DNA of 30,910 nucleotides from Pelagophyceae sp. CCMP2097 (GCA_026770575.1 MU657389.1:16163-47072); one strand, 5' to 3'. Shown: positions 18,207-29,042, counted from the first letter of the stretch. Notes: a model not told the origin generated them from the sequence alone. Made by a program: numbers and translations.

Positions 18207-21200
18207 ATGGGGATTAACAACCTCTGGCAGGTCCGTCCGTGTTCGAAGCGCGCCGCCTGTCGCGCATCGGTCGAGAAGGACGAAGGACGGAGGTTGGAGC
18301 GGAGGACGAGGGAGGAGCACGAGCGCGCTTCCTTGCCCCGATGGACGACGCCGACGTCGACCGCCCCATAGCTCGTGTCGTCGTCGGCACGGCGCGTCTC
18401 GCTGGAGACGCTCGAAGGCACGCGGCTCGCGATTGACGTATCGCGCCGGCGTCGCGGCCGCGGCTTGGCGCTGCCTTCGCCGCGCTTCGCCGCGAGTGCG
18501 GCCCCGGCCTTCTCGAGCGCCTATGTAGGTCTCCATCTGGCTGACGCAGTTCGTCAAGGCGATGCGCGACGACGAGGGCCGGCCCATCCCGAACGCGCAC
18601 ATCATCGGCGCGCTCCGCAGAATCGTCAAGCTCCTCTACTATGGTGCACCGAGCGACGCTGAGGCTGCGCGGGCGTCGTCGTCCGGAGAATCACCCTAAA
18701 ATTCCAGGCATCCGGCCCATCTTCGTCTTCGACGGCGGCGTCCCGGCCGTCAAGGCCAAGCTGGTGCGCCCGCTCGCGTCCGTCGTCACAGCCGCCCCGC
18801 TGCCCGTGTGCCGGACGACAACGATGGATGACTCACTGTGTTCCGTGTAGATCAGCGCGCGGCAAATGCGCCGGGTGCGCACTCGTCTGCCTCGCAGAAG
18901 CCTCGCCGGGCGTTTCGACGCTCAAACGTGTGATGCTGCTCAAATTCCTGCGAAAAACACGACGGGCCCCGGCAGGAACGCGACGGCGACCACATCAAGC
19001 AGACGGCGCGCCGGCTGCACTCGCCGGCGTCTCTTGGAACACCATCTCGACAACGACGATCGCGTCGGACCGAGGACCCTTCTCTGCACCCGACGGGAGT
19101 CTAGGCTCGTGGCCCAGCTCAAAGCCGCCGCGCTGCGCAAGCGCGAAGATCGGCGCAAGCGCTGTGCGTCCTTCCCGGGCATGACCTGTCGTCTTTTGAA
19201 GGCCGTCGTCCGCCTTCCCGGCCCTTTCGCTCACCGCCGCTTCGTCTGCTAGTGGAGAAGAACGTCGAGGCGCGCGAGGGCTCGGCGTACGTCGCGGGCT
19301 TCGACCCCGGCGCGCAGTCGTCGGCGCAGCGCGCGGAGGCTTCGGCGCACGACGGCCCCGCAGAAACGGGCGCGGCAGGGGGCGGCTTTGACACTGGTCG
19401 GCCTTTCCAGGCGCAGGGCGGCTCAAACCCACAGCACGACGACGACGATGACGGCGTCGCGTGGGAGGCGGAGCACGTCTCGGACACCGAGGTGCGACAC
19501 CGCCTTCGAGAGATGACCATTGTATCCCCGTCGCAGAGGTGTGCACCCCGGACCCGCGGTCGTCGCGCGAAGGAGCACGAGCGCGACTGGGGCATTAATC
19601 TCGACGGCGACGCGTCGCGCTTCGACGTCGCCGTCCTCGCCGAGCTGCCGCTGCGCATGCGCAAGGAGGCCATCGAGGCCGTGCAGCGCGCCCAGCGCAT
19701 CGCCGCGCGCCGCGAGTTCATGTGAGCGCAAAGACCGGCCGCCGGCCCGCGGCGCCGGTCGACGGATGCTGCGTCAAGACACGCGTTTTAGGCCCGTCGC
19801 TGGCGACCCCGAGGCGTTTTCGAGCACGCAGCTGGCCGTGTTTCTGAAAGGGGCGGCGTTCCGTCAAAAGGTGGCCCAAGTGCAAAAGATGGACGAGGAC
19901 GCAGTCGCCGGCGAGCGCATCCACTCCGACGCGGCGAGGCGGTTCATGCTCATGCAGGACCGAGACAAAGACTCGTGAGTTTGATGTAAAGCGGTTCGTC
20001 GGGGAAGCGCCGGCCGTCTCGGGGTCGACCCCTAAGAACCATGATGATGGCGGCTCCTCTGCGGCGCACGCCGGCGCAAACGTAGGCAGGACCGGGAGCG
20101 CGGCGGTGCAGCGGCGCGGATGGCGCGGTTCGTCCGGGCCAACAAGGGCGAGTTTGAGGAGGACGACGAGCCCATGGACAACGGCGGCCCGACGCGCCTG
20201 GGCCCACCGCGGCGGGACGGCGCGGCGGCCGCGGAGCCCGCTCGCCGCAAGCGACCGGAGCCGGGGCTCGGCGACGGCCGCGGGCTCCGCCTCCAGCACC
20301 ACTCGAGCGCGATTGCGCGGCCTGCCTTCATCCAAAACCGCAATGCGCGCGCGCACGCGGACGCGTGCGTCCCTCGCGCGTCGGTGCGATTCAGAGGCAT
20401 GGATTCGCTCTGACGCGGACGCAGGATGCGGCACGCTCGCCGCGACAGCCACGGCTACGTCTCGACCGCCGGCATGGACGAAGCAGCAGAGGAGGCGGAG
20501 ATGGCGCGCATCGAGGCGCACCCCGAGCTCTACGCGACGGCGCCGCCTGCCGCGTGAGGCCTACGCGCGCTGCCCCGTCGCGCGGAATGCGCCGTGTGAT
20601 GCGTGCCTGAATACCAGGTACGACGACTCGGACGGCGACCAGCGCGGAGGCGCCGACGCTCAAGTCTTTGAGATCGACGACGACGACGGCGGCGGCTTCC
20701 TCCGCGAGGCAGCGGCGGCGCCTCTCGACGACGGCCGGCGAAGAGTCGACTCGGCCCAGCGCCTCGACGACGATCGAGGGGGGGCGCGTCCGAGGCAACG
20801 ACCTGACGAAACCGAAGACGCACGCACTGGGCAAGCCTTTGAGCCAGCATCGATGGACGACGACGACGACTGCGGCGGCGGCTTTTTCCGCGACGACGCA
20901 GAGCCTCCTTCGACCAAAGGCGCCGACGCTCCCGACGACGACGGCGGCGGCGGCTTCCTCCCCGATGACAAAGGAGGGGCTCCTGACGACGACGACGACG
21001 ACGATGGCGGCGGCGGGTTCTTTTCGGAAGACGAGAAGGACACTCCTCGCTCCCGCGACGCCGGCGCTCCCGCGTGCAAGGAAGAGGCCGGCTTTGCGAC
21101 CATGTCCGGCGAGGGCGCTGGCGGCGCCTCGAAAACTGTCGAAGACGGAACCGAAGTCGTCATCATCGAAGACGACGATTTCGACGATTGGGAAGCCGCT

Positions 21201-24200
21201 GACGACCACGCCGAGGAGCCGCCCGCCGAGTCCGAGGGCGTCGAGCTAACGTGCGTGCACGCCCTTTCCTGAAAGCGACGTGCCTGACGGACGGTCTCGT
21301 AGGTTCACGGGTGCCGTCGACCACGACGAACTCGACCTCATCTTCGGCGGCGGCGCATCGCCGTGGCGGGACCACGACGACGACGGCGGTGGCGGGTTCG
21401 ACGACGACGACAACGACTTCGCGGGCGGCCGGGCCGTCGACGACGCGGGCGGTAACGACGGCCGGGAGCGGCGACTGGAGGACGGCGGCGCGTCGGAGAA
21501 GGAGCGCGAGAGCGCCGAGAGGAACGTGCGTGGGCGTCGATGGCCACTGTCCGACGGTCTTCCAACCGCGTGCTTCCTCGACGTTGGTAGAACTAGGCGG
21601 CCGCCATTGCCAACGCATACGCGACGGCGTCCAAGCTCACCGGCTGGGCGGGCTCCGCCTTCCGCAAGGCCATGCGCGAGACGGGCGTCCCCGCCGAAGA
21701 CGCGCGTGCCTCGCCCGAAGACGCGCGCGCCTCGCCGCCCGCCGAAAATGCGCGCGCCTCCTCGCCGCCCGCGGCCGCCGCGCAACCGCCCGCCGCGCGG
21801 CGGCTCGAGGAGGCGCCCGCGCCCGCCCGCCACAAGCCCGACGAGCCGCCGAGACACACGGCGACGCCGCCGCGGGACGAGGCGCGCGCTCGGCACGTCG
21901 TCCCGGAGGACGCTCCTCCGCGGCAGGTCGTCGTCGTCGAGGATGACGATGATGATATTCTTCAAAGGGACGACTTGGCGGACGATGATGTTCCTCAAAG
22001 GGACGACTCGGCGGACGCGTCGGACGGTCCCGACGACGGCGCTGACGACGATGCGGACGACGGCGCTGACATCGGCGCGGACGACGGTCCTGAAGACGGC
22101 GCGGACGACGGCGCGGACGACGACGCGTTCGAGGAGCACCGCGCGGCTGCGCGGGAGCAAGGCTTCTACGACGCCTGCCCCGACTTTGACGCCCAGCTCC
22201 GCTTCGCGCTCGACAACACGAGCGAGTGGATTCGAGACGGACGATGGCGGCCTGGGAAAGAGGGGGCCTCGTGTTCTCCCTCGCATGCGACGACTGCAGG
22301 CACGGCGGACCTGGGAGCGCTTCACGCGGCGGCCGGCGACTGCGCCGACGCCGGCGAGGCGGCGGTCTGGGGCTACGTCGCGGCGGCCGTCGACGCGCGG
22401 CAGCAGTCGGACTTCAACGCACACCGCCGAGTCGCCGCGCGCGAGGGCTTCTACGACGTCTGCCCCGACTTTGACGCACAGCTCCAATTCGCCCTCGAGA
22501 GCATGCGATGTGCGTAGCCGAAAGCGAACGACGAGGGCCGCCGCGTCTCGACACCGCGCGCGGTCCGGCTCGCTTTTGATAAACGACGACGCTGTGTTTA
22601 CTCATCGATTAGGTGGCGCGGACTTGGAGGGCTTGGAGACCGCAGCCGCCGCGGCCACCGACGACCGCGAGGCACAAGTCCTCCGCTACCTCATCGACGT
22701 GGTGCGCAAGGCGCTGCCTCAAGAAGACGCTTCGGACGCCGGCGGCCCCGACGGCGATTTCGACGGCATGCGAGACGACGGCGCCGACGTCTACGAGGAC
22801 GGCGACGGCGAGCCCCGCGACGCGGCGGTCGACGAGGCCGCCGCGCGGCGCCTGGACGACGAGGCCGCGGAGTTGCGTCGGGAGATGAACCGAAAAGACC
22901 GTGACGCGGCCCACGTCACCGACGAGATGCGCAACGACGTCATGGCGCTCCTCGACTGTCTCGGCGTGCCCTACGTCGTCGCGCCCATGGAGGCCGAGGC
23001 GCAGTGCGCGGCGTTGGAACTCGCGGGCTTGTGCGACGGCGTCGTGACGGACGACTCGGACGCCTTTGTGTTCGGGGCGAAAAAGGTGTACAAGAATATT
23101 TTCGACGAGAAGAAGTTCGTCGAGGCGTACTACGCCGCAGACGTCCAGCGCGAGCTCAAGATCGCGCGTACGTTTGAAAACGGAACACCCCCCCGAGACC
23201 AGGCGTGCCCGTATTCCTCGTTGGGGTGACGCAGCTGCCAGAGGGTCGAGGGGCGCTCCTTTTCGACGGACGGCACCGTTTGTCGCGCAGGGCCCGAGTT
23301 TGTTGCGCTGGCGCTGCTCCTCGGCGGCGACTACTGCCCGGGCGTCAAGGGCGTCGGCATCGTCAACGGCATGGAGATCGTATCCGCCTTCCGCGACGAT
23401 GACGGCTCGTGCCTGCCGCTCCTGGAGCGCTTCCGCGCGTGGCACGACGGCACCGAGGTTGCTATCGACGAGGAGGACCAGGCGCACGTCATCGGCCGCA
23501 AGGAATTTACGGAAAAGCATCGCCGCGCGCGGCTGCGCTGGGAGCTGCCGCCAAACTTCCCGAGCACAGAGGCGGTGGAAGCGTACACAAAGTGCGTCGA
23601 GCCTCGAACATCTTTCGCGGTGTCCCACTCGCACGTCCTCGTAGTCCGGCGGTGGGCGACGCCGCGGCGCTCGTGCGGCGCCAGCGCGGTGACGCGGACC
23701 TGTCGGACCTGTCGTTCCGCGTCGACGCGGCGCCCGAGGCGTCGGAGTTCAAGTGGGGCGAGCCCGACGTGGCCGCGTTGCACGCGTTCTGTTCCTCGCG
23801 CCACCTTGCCTGGACAGACGGCGAGCTCGACGCGGCGCTGCGGCCCATGCTCGAGAAGCGCGCCGCCGCCGCCGGTCAGCCGCAGCAGCGCCGCCTCGAC
23901 CAGTACTACGAGGCGTACCACTCTAACGTCCGCGTCGCCCACGTGAGGAGGCGTTCTCGCCGCGGCTCCGCCCAGAGCCGCGTTGCACCGCCCCTTTTCT
24001 AGGTCAAGTCGAAGCGGCTCAAGCGCGCGCTGGCGGACGCTGCGGCGGCGGCGCCGACGAACGTGTCCAAGCCGCCGCGGCCATCAAAGACGCTCCGGCG
24101 CAACAAAGCCGCCGCCGCGAGCAGCAGCGATGGATCCGAGGACGACGGCGCCCTCCCACGGGCCTGCGACGCGCACGACGCGCCCGGGAGGCGCGCGAAT

Positions 24201-24266
24201 CCGAAACGCAAGGCGAGCCGCGGGCCCGTCGTCTTTGAAGAATCCGACGACGAGTCCGCCGCCTGA
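18207..24266 (+). CDS. ERCC5: XPG/Rad2 structure-specific endonuclease
   Basis: 3' incision nuclease of nucleotide excision repair. It starts MGINNLWQ. Early exons 18207-18230, 18372-18437, 18529-18643 and from 18708 rebuild the XPG-N domain ([21 protein letters not shown], then [18 protein letters not shown], then [15 protein letters not shown]). Exon near 19573-19721 ([18 protein letters not shown]) and 19792-19974 ([19 protein letters not shown]) are typical of full XPG. A long acidic spacer follows (about 20,600-22,850). XPG-I is at about 22,950-23,167: [16 protein letters not shown] and [19 protein letters not shown] supply the catalytic Glu/Asp residues. Intron 23168-23290 leads to [20 protein letters not shown], the helix-hairpin-helix. 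The last exon encodes a Lys-rich tail ending at 24266. At least a dozen introns; several spacer exons are not resolved, so the span is firm but the exact protein is not. Confidence 0.9.
20676..21410 (+). repeat. DDDD-GGGF repeats in XPG spacer
   Basis: Five coding repeats of about 8-10 residues, pattern (D)3-7-x-GGG(G)-F-[F/L/D], near 20676, 20856, 20934, 20985 and 21373. They are built from gac and ggc triplets and are separated by variable acidic or Pro/Ala-rich linkers. They sit where human XPG has its TFIIH-binding spacer. Confidence 0.8.
21952..22017 (+). repeat. Tandem 33-bp coding repeat in XPG spacer
   Basis: Two adjacent 33-bp units (21952-21984 and 21985-22017), each containing tcaaagggacgact, encode near-identical 11-residue blocks around [10 protein letters not shown] / [10 protein letters not shown]. 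Directly followed to about 22130 by a 6-12-bp GADD-type minisatellite. Confidence 0.85.
22161..22496 (+). repeat. Duplicated [11 protein letters not shown] segment in XPG spacer
   Basis: Copies at 22161-22211 and 22446-22496, 285 bp apart, encode [17 protein letters not shown] and [17 protein letters not shown]. Each is preceded by a similar Arg/Ala/Glu helix (HRAAAREQ / HRRVAARE). The low nucleotide divergence suggests a recent segmental duplication. Intervening DNA probably contains a short intron ending at about 22300 (gactgcag). Confidence 0.8.
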
Positions 24267-24393
24267 ACAGCGTCGTCGCGTCTCTCGTCGAGTAATCATA
24301 TCACCTTAGTTGAATGCCCTCGAGGCGATGGTGACTCAGGTGTGTGGGTGCTGTGCTCCGTCCACATGTATCATGATGTCGCTGCTCCGTCTA

Positions 24394-25920
24394 TCACATG
24401 TAATTCGGTCGTTCGCTTCGCGCCGTTCGTGTGATGAAGAAGCGAAAGTCGGAAGCGACGACGAACGGGTGGACGATGCGCCAGGGTTTGCGTGACTGGG
24501 TCACATCTTCGTACGCCTGGACGCAGCTACCGAAGTCCAATTTGGCGACGGCGTCGGGGCCCCCTAGCCAGGCGTTGACGACGAAAGTGTCTCCCTGCGC
24601 CCCTCGGACAGCCTCGATGTGGTCGGCGAGACCGAGCGCCCTCGCCTTGGCCGCCGTGAGCGTCGGTACCATCACGGTACAGTAGCTGTACCCGCTGGGT
24701 TCCGGGCGGACGAGTCGCCTGAGGCGCGGGCAGTCGAGGCCTGACAAATAGAGCCCCTTGCCGACGTTGGAGCAGTCGAGGTGCTCGAGCGTGCGCGACG
24801 CCAGCGCAGCGTTGCGATGTCCCTGCGACCCCGTGGAAAGCTTGAGCGTCTTGAGCGCCGGGAGCAGCGGGAGCGCGTGCGCGACGAGGCGGATGTCAAA
24901 GTTGGTCTCAAGCGACACGAGGCGCGCCAGGCGCGAGAGGCAGTCGAGCTGCCCGTAGAACTGCGGCCCGAAGGTCTCGACGCTTCGGTGTTCGCCCCTC
25001 TCCGCGTTGAGCGGGTCCACGATGCCGCCGATCTCGTGCAGCGCGACCCGGCTCACGCCGCCCACCGTCACGACGCGGAGCTCCTCGACCGAGGGGCAGA
25101 GCTCGACGAACGCCGCCGTGACCCCGCACGACGCGGCGAGGCCGCCCGGCGTGGACTCGAGCGCGCCCGGGGCGACGTCGAGGAGCGCTGCACGCGCGAG
25201 CGCGACCGGGTCGCGGAACACCATCGCTTCAATGTCGATGACCTCGTCGTCCTCGAGGACGCCCGCCGAGAGCGGGTTGCCACCGTAGTCGACTGTCACG
25301 TCGATGCGCCGTATGCCCGTCAGCACGCTCCGGCGCAGCAGCCCGAAGAGCCTACAAAGGCGCCGACGCGTGGCCCGCAGGCCCGCCGAGCGCGAGTCTG
25401 CGGGCCCGTCCGAGAAAATCGACGAAGGCTCGGGGGGCGCTCGACGGGCCCGCTTCGGGCCCTCGGCGGTCGTCGCTCACGCGTGGCGCTCGGCGTGGCC
25501 GAGATGGAGGCGGAGCTGCGCAAGCCTCGGCCGGACGCGCCAGAGCCGCTTCATGAGCGCGAGGCACTCGGAGTGCCGCCGGAACTCGAGGAAGTCGACG
25601 TGGCTCCAGGCGCCCGGGTTGTCGACGGCCCAGCGGAAGTGTCTCGACACGACGCCGGCGCCCAGCTTCTCGCGGCTCGACAGGAACCCCACCGCTTCCT
25701 GGAGCACCACCGGCGAGAACAGCGCCGCCGGCGAGAACCGCGCCGCGCGGGGCCGCGCCACCACGACCTTCTTCGCCGCCGCCTTTGGGCGCCGCGCCTT
25801 GCGCGACGGCACCTTCGCCGCTGCGTCGGGGCAGCGCGAGAGCCGGCCCCCGGGGAGCCGCGCCCAGCGGTGAGGGAGGGCCGGCAGAGGCCGCGAGCGA
25901 GCGCGCGTCGCCGCCACCAT
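24394..25920 (-). CDS. F-box protein with possible leucine-rich region
   Basis: Two exons, 25920-25481 and 25351-24394, join in frame (intron 129 nt, GTGAGC..TTTGTAG) into 465 aa. The first 75 residues are basic and disordered (KARRPKAAAKKVVVARPR). At about 77-115 is an F-box-like segment: SPVVLQEAVGFLSSREKLG, then SRHFRWAVDNPGAW and HVDF, matching the usual L-P-x-E-hL..ILSxLxxxxL..aSxVSKxWR..W layout. The rest has irregular Leu-rich blocks (ALPLLPALKTLKLS, LEHLDCSNVGKGLYLSGL, CPRLRRLVRP) suggestive of LRRs that would recruit a substrate to an SCF ubiquitin ligase. Substrate is unknown. Start chosen for the ATG at 25920 in open frame; an upstream in-frame ATG exists near 26,007. Divergent from TANGO2. 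Confidence 0.65.
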
Positions 25921-26098
25921 CCCTCGGGTTCTGCGCGCGGCGCGCTTCGACTCCCAGGGTGCCGGCGCGCGAGATTCCGCGCGTGGTGTGTGTTCACTCG
26001 GAAACATTTCGGCGACGTCGCGTGGCCTCGGGCCGACTGTGTCTGGGGAAACGGTTAACCTCGCGAGGCTTCGAGGCCCTTGTGAAACGCCCCCGAGG
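25921..26098. promoter_or_regulatory. Shared promoter of F-box and TANGO2 genes
   Basis: 178 bp between divergent ATGs with ggaaacggttaacctcgcgagg as the least GC-rich part. No clear core element. Confidence 0.35.
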
Positions 26099-27162
26099 AT
26101 GTGCATCGTCTTCCTGCACTGGAGCGGCGACGACGGCAGCGATGTCCTCAGTCAGACGTACAGTGCCGTCATTGCTTCGAACCGCGACGAGTTCCTCGGC
26201 CGCAAGACGGCAGGTATGCCATCCTTTGGGACACTCCCCAGTCGCCTTCACTCGTGCGTCGTGCGCCAAAGGTGCGGCGCGGTGGACCGACGCGCCCCGC
26301 GTGTTTGCGGGCCGCGACCTCGAAGGCCACGGGACGTGGCTCGGCATTTCCGCCGACGGCGGCCGCTGGGCGTGCCTCACAAACGTGCGCGAGCCGGAGT
26401 TCGCCGGCATGCTACCCCAAGAGTCGCGCGGCCGCATCGTCGCCGACTTTCTGCAGGGCTCGCTGAGCGCGCAGAGCGAGGCGGCGGCGCTGGGGCCCGA
26501 CGCCTACGCGGGCTTCAACGCTTGCTTCTGCGACGGCGACGCGTGCTGGTTCGCGACGAACCGCGGCCCCAGCCCGGCCCAAGTCGAACCGGGTGCGCGC
26601 TCGAAGCACCGCACGGTCGGGAGGCGCCCGGTTCGCGGACGCGTCCGCAGCAGGCGTCCACGTGATCTCCAACGCCTCTCTCGACACGCCGTGGCCCAAG
26701 GCGCTTCGCGGCCGCGCCGTCTTCGAGAAGGCGCTCGACGCCCAGAGAGACCGCCTCGGCGCCGCGCGGGCCGCCGCCACCGCGGGCGCGGGCGTTGCCG
26801 TGGGCGGCGAGGCTGCCGGCGTCCATGACGCGGCTACCGCCGCGGGGGCCGCGGCGTCGCGCGACGACGCTGCGTTCGCCGACGCGGCGTTCGCCGACGA
26901 CCTCTTGTGCAGCGTCCTGGGCGACCGCGCGCCGTGCGCGCCCGTCGACTCGACGGGTTGCTCCGCCGCGCTCGAGGCCCACCTCTCGACGGTCCACGTC
27001 GACGTCTTCGTCCACCCCGAGGCGCGACAGCTCTACGGCACGCGCACGTCGACGGTCATCCTCTGCCGCAGAGACGGCGGCACGCACTTCGTCGAACGCG
27101 ACTTTGACAGCGCGGGACGCGCGACGACGAAGACGCACGCGTTCCACTCCCAAAGGGCGTGA
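26099..27162 (+). CDS. TANGO2: TANGO2 (NRDE) family protein
   Basis: TANGO2-family protein, linked in animals to Golgi/ER organisation, mitochondria and heme or lipid handling; biochemical activity not settled. Exons 26099-26213, 26272-26592 and 26624-27162 give 324 aa. Hallmarks are the N-terminal MCIVF (conserved Cys2), VIASNRDEF (residues 24-32), VFAGRDLEGHGTWLGIS, RWACLTNVREP, SRGRIVADFL and HVISNASLDTPWPK, all in family order. Intron 1 is 58 nt (GTATGC..AAAG). Intron 2 would be only 31 nt (GTGCGC..GGGAG), needed to restore the frame; the alternative is a frameshift or sequence error. The C-terminal third is typical, with a Gly/Ala-rich insert at about 26,780-26,890 and the end region TRTSTVILCRRDGGTHFVER. 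Confidence 0.9.
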
Positions 27163-28077
27163 CCTAATAAGCCACTACCGCAGCGTCGTGGAACACTTGC
27201 AAAAGGTGTAGCGTCGTGTCCTCGCTGTGGGAGCTTGTCCGCCAGAACGTGATTCCCGAGTACACAGCAATCTCTGCTGAAAGGAAGAGGGTGAAGCCCC
27301 TGGCACTTCAAGCTTCAAAGTTGCCACGCTTGGGGCTGATAGCACCACCCTCGGCTCCAGAGAAGTCCCAGACTTCTCAGGCTACTCAGAAGTGTCCGTC
27401 CGAACGGGGGACCGTGTTTGGAAAGTTTTTGGCTGCCAACGCAGGAATCAGTTCACGTAAGTCACGCTTAAGCGATGCGGACCTGAACTTTGATGGCCCC
27501 GGACGAGGTGTGGGAGGACGATGGCGACTTGCCCGCTGCGCCGCGCCGCAGCCACGCCCCCACTTTGCATCCCGGTGCGATCGAGCCGCTCGGGGGCATT
27601 GAGGTGACGGCGGTGCAACGCCGCAAATCTGACCCGTAAAATGCAGTGTCCTGCTTGTAGTCCGGGCTGTAGGACTGGCGTGCCGGTCCCCTCTGGGATC
27701 TGCATGCGCCACTAGGAGACGGACCCGAATCCCGAACGGGACAGGCAGACCCGCTATAATGACCGCGTCGGCTCGACTGGAAGCCACTCTTCGACAAAAA
27801 CGTTAACAGAGGAAACTTGGCCCTTTTTAGAAATGTACACCATAATTAAGCCAATGGGCTCAGGCCAACCAGCGATTTTCTCCCAACCTCATTCTAAGGC
27901 GATCGCATACTCGATTCGTGGTCTCCGCCCCAAGATACCCCGGCGCACGAAGCAGCGCCCCCAAACTCGGACTTCGTATACTCTCAATAAGGGTGGATTT
28001 TAATTTCGCGCTGACAGCCAAAAAATTGCGCCACGTGCCCGCGAGTCGCGAGGATCTTTAAAAAAAAAGAAACTAGT
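27163..28077. other. Gene-poor transition region
   Basis: No supportable gene in about 900 bp. GC falls from left to right. A perfect hairpin GAGAAGTC-CCA-GACTTCTC lies at 27360-27378, and a weaker one, gcccctggcactt..cttggggc, just before it. A stop-free stretch at 27216-27602 has no ATG and no recognisable similarity. A GTAAGT site at about 27459 could be a 5' splice site but has no clear partner. Confidence 0.5.
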
Positions 28078-28270
28078 CTAGGAAGTCCTCCCCCTATTGG
28101 ATTCAGGATCCCCTATTGGATTCCAACCCTCTTCTGAACTTTTTCACACTTTTTGAGCTCTTGGATTGGTGCAAAAATGCTTTTCTGAACAAATTGCATT
28201 TTCAAGCCCCCTCATTGGCCATTCCGAATCCAATAGGGAGCAGAATCCAATAGGGGGTGGAACTTTCTAG
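28078..28270. mobile_element. MITE-like element with long TIRs
   Basis: 193-bp non-coding unit. The left end begins ctaggaagtcctccccctat and the right end, read on the minus strand, begins CTAGAAAGTTCCACCCCCTA. The similarity continues for about 45 bp, and each arm contains two copies of CCCTATTGGATTC. The trinucleotide AGT flanks both ends (28075-28077 and 28271-28273), a plausible 3-bp target-site duplication. No ORF, so non-autonomous. Confidence 0.8.
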
Positions 28271-28720
28271 AGTAAAGGTCAATTTTTACTAAAGTAAGAA
28301 CCGGCTAGTGAGCGAAAAAAAAATCAGCGGCCCGGCGACGCCGTTGTTTGCGGTTTTGACGCTGCCAGGGGGCGTGTCTGGGTCCCCTCCACCCACCCCC
28401 AAATCATGGCGTCCGCGGAGGACCTCTGTGAAAAATTTAGCATACATGTAGGCAGAGTCCGGACCGTCCATCGGTTCTTTAAAAAACGCCGGTCAGATTA
28501 AGAACCGGGCCCCTAGAGCCGGATAATATCCCAACAAGGGATTTAATGGATTTTAATTGGGTCTTATTACAAGAGCGCGCCGGAGGTACACGGAGGACCC
28601 GAAGGATACAGCCAAATCCCATTGCAATGCCCACGTAAATAATTGAAATTATTTAACTAATCGCTGAACTTTCAAATCCTCCTTATCTTTATTTTTATTA
28701 TTTTATTTCTTATTGAGCTA

Positions 28721-28860
28721 TTTTTTTTTTTTTTTTTTGAGGCCGACCAGATTCGAACCTGTGACCAAAAACTTCTTCTATGATGATTCCAATGAGGCTC
28801 CTGCTCGACCTCAACTCCCGATTTTAGCAATCGCATCAACCACCAATCGCTAAATCGGCC
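28721..28860 (-). mobile_element. tRNA-derived SINE-like unit with poly(A) tail
   Basis: On the minus strand the unit starts GGCCGATTTAGCG, has an A-box-like TAGCGATTGGTGG (28840-28852) and a B-box AGGTTCGAATCT (28749-28760). It ends GGTCGGCCTC and is followed by 18 A residues (28738-28721). The two ends can pair like an acceptor stem. The middle is long, as in Ser/Leu-type tRNAs with a variable arm, but the anticodon arm does not fold properly, so it is not a functional tRNA gene. The Pol III boxes plus poly(A) point to a retroposed SINE. No clear target duplication. Confidence 0.6.
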
Positions 28861-28911
28861 GAGTTGCTGTTTTTTTCTTCCCAAAGGTGGAACCTCACGG
28901 ATGGACCCGGC

Positions 28912-28950
28912 GACAGACAGACAGACGGACGGACAGACGGACAGACAGAC
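28912..28950. repeat. CAGA/CGGA tetranucleotide microsatellite
   Basis: Nine to ten near-perfect gaca/gacg units in tandem, without spacers. Confidence 0.95.
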
Positions 28951-28979
28951 ATAATTGCCCCTGGTAATCCTTCAATCAA

Positions 28980-29042
28980 AGGACCCGAAGGGCCCTTGCC
29001 GTAAACTGACGTTGAATAAACGGCAAGGACCCTTCGGGTCCT
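28980..29042. repeat. 23-bp inverted repeat hairpin
   Basis: Arms 28980-29002 and 29020-29042 (aggacccgaagggcccttgc.. and its complement) pair with one mismatch around a 17-nt AT-rich loop. It could be a foldback element remnant or a strong RNA hairpin. Confidence 0.9.

Noticed and set aside
18207..24266. Splitting the XPG region into two genes (N-domain and I-domain)
   Set aside because: N-domain, [10 protein letters not shown] block, acidic spacer, I-domain and Lys-rich tail follow the exact order of full-length XPG, so one gene is simpler.
2883..24266. A DNA-repair operon or gene cluster
   Set aside because: NEIL3, SNF2 and XPG are separated by unrelated genes on both strands; co-location looks like chance.
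27216..27602. 128-aa plus-strand frame
   Set aside because: Begins at GTG with no ATG nearby, composition unlike the other genes, no recognisable domain.
28740..28860. Functional tRNA-Ser gene
   Set aside because: B box and acceptor pairing are good, but the anticodon arm does not fold with a 7-nt loop and the unit ends in poly(A), so it is better read as a retroposed derivative.
28912..28950. CRISPR-like array
   Set aside because: Four-base units in direct tandem with no spacers: a microsatellite in a eukaryotic genome.
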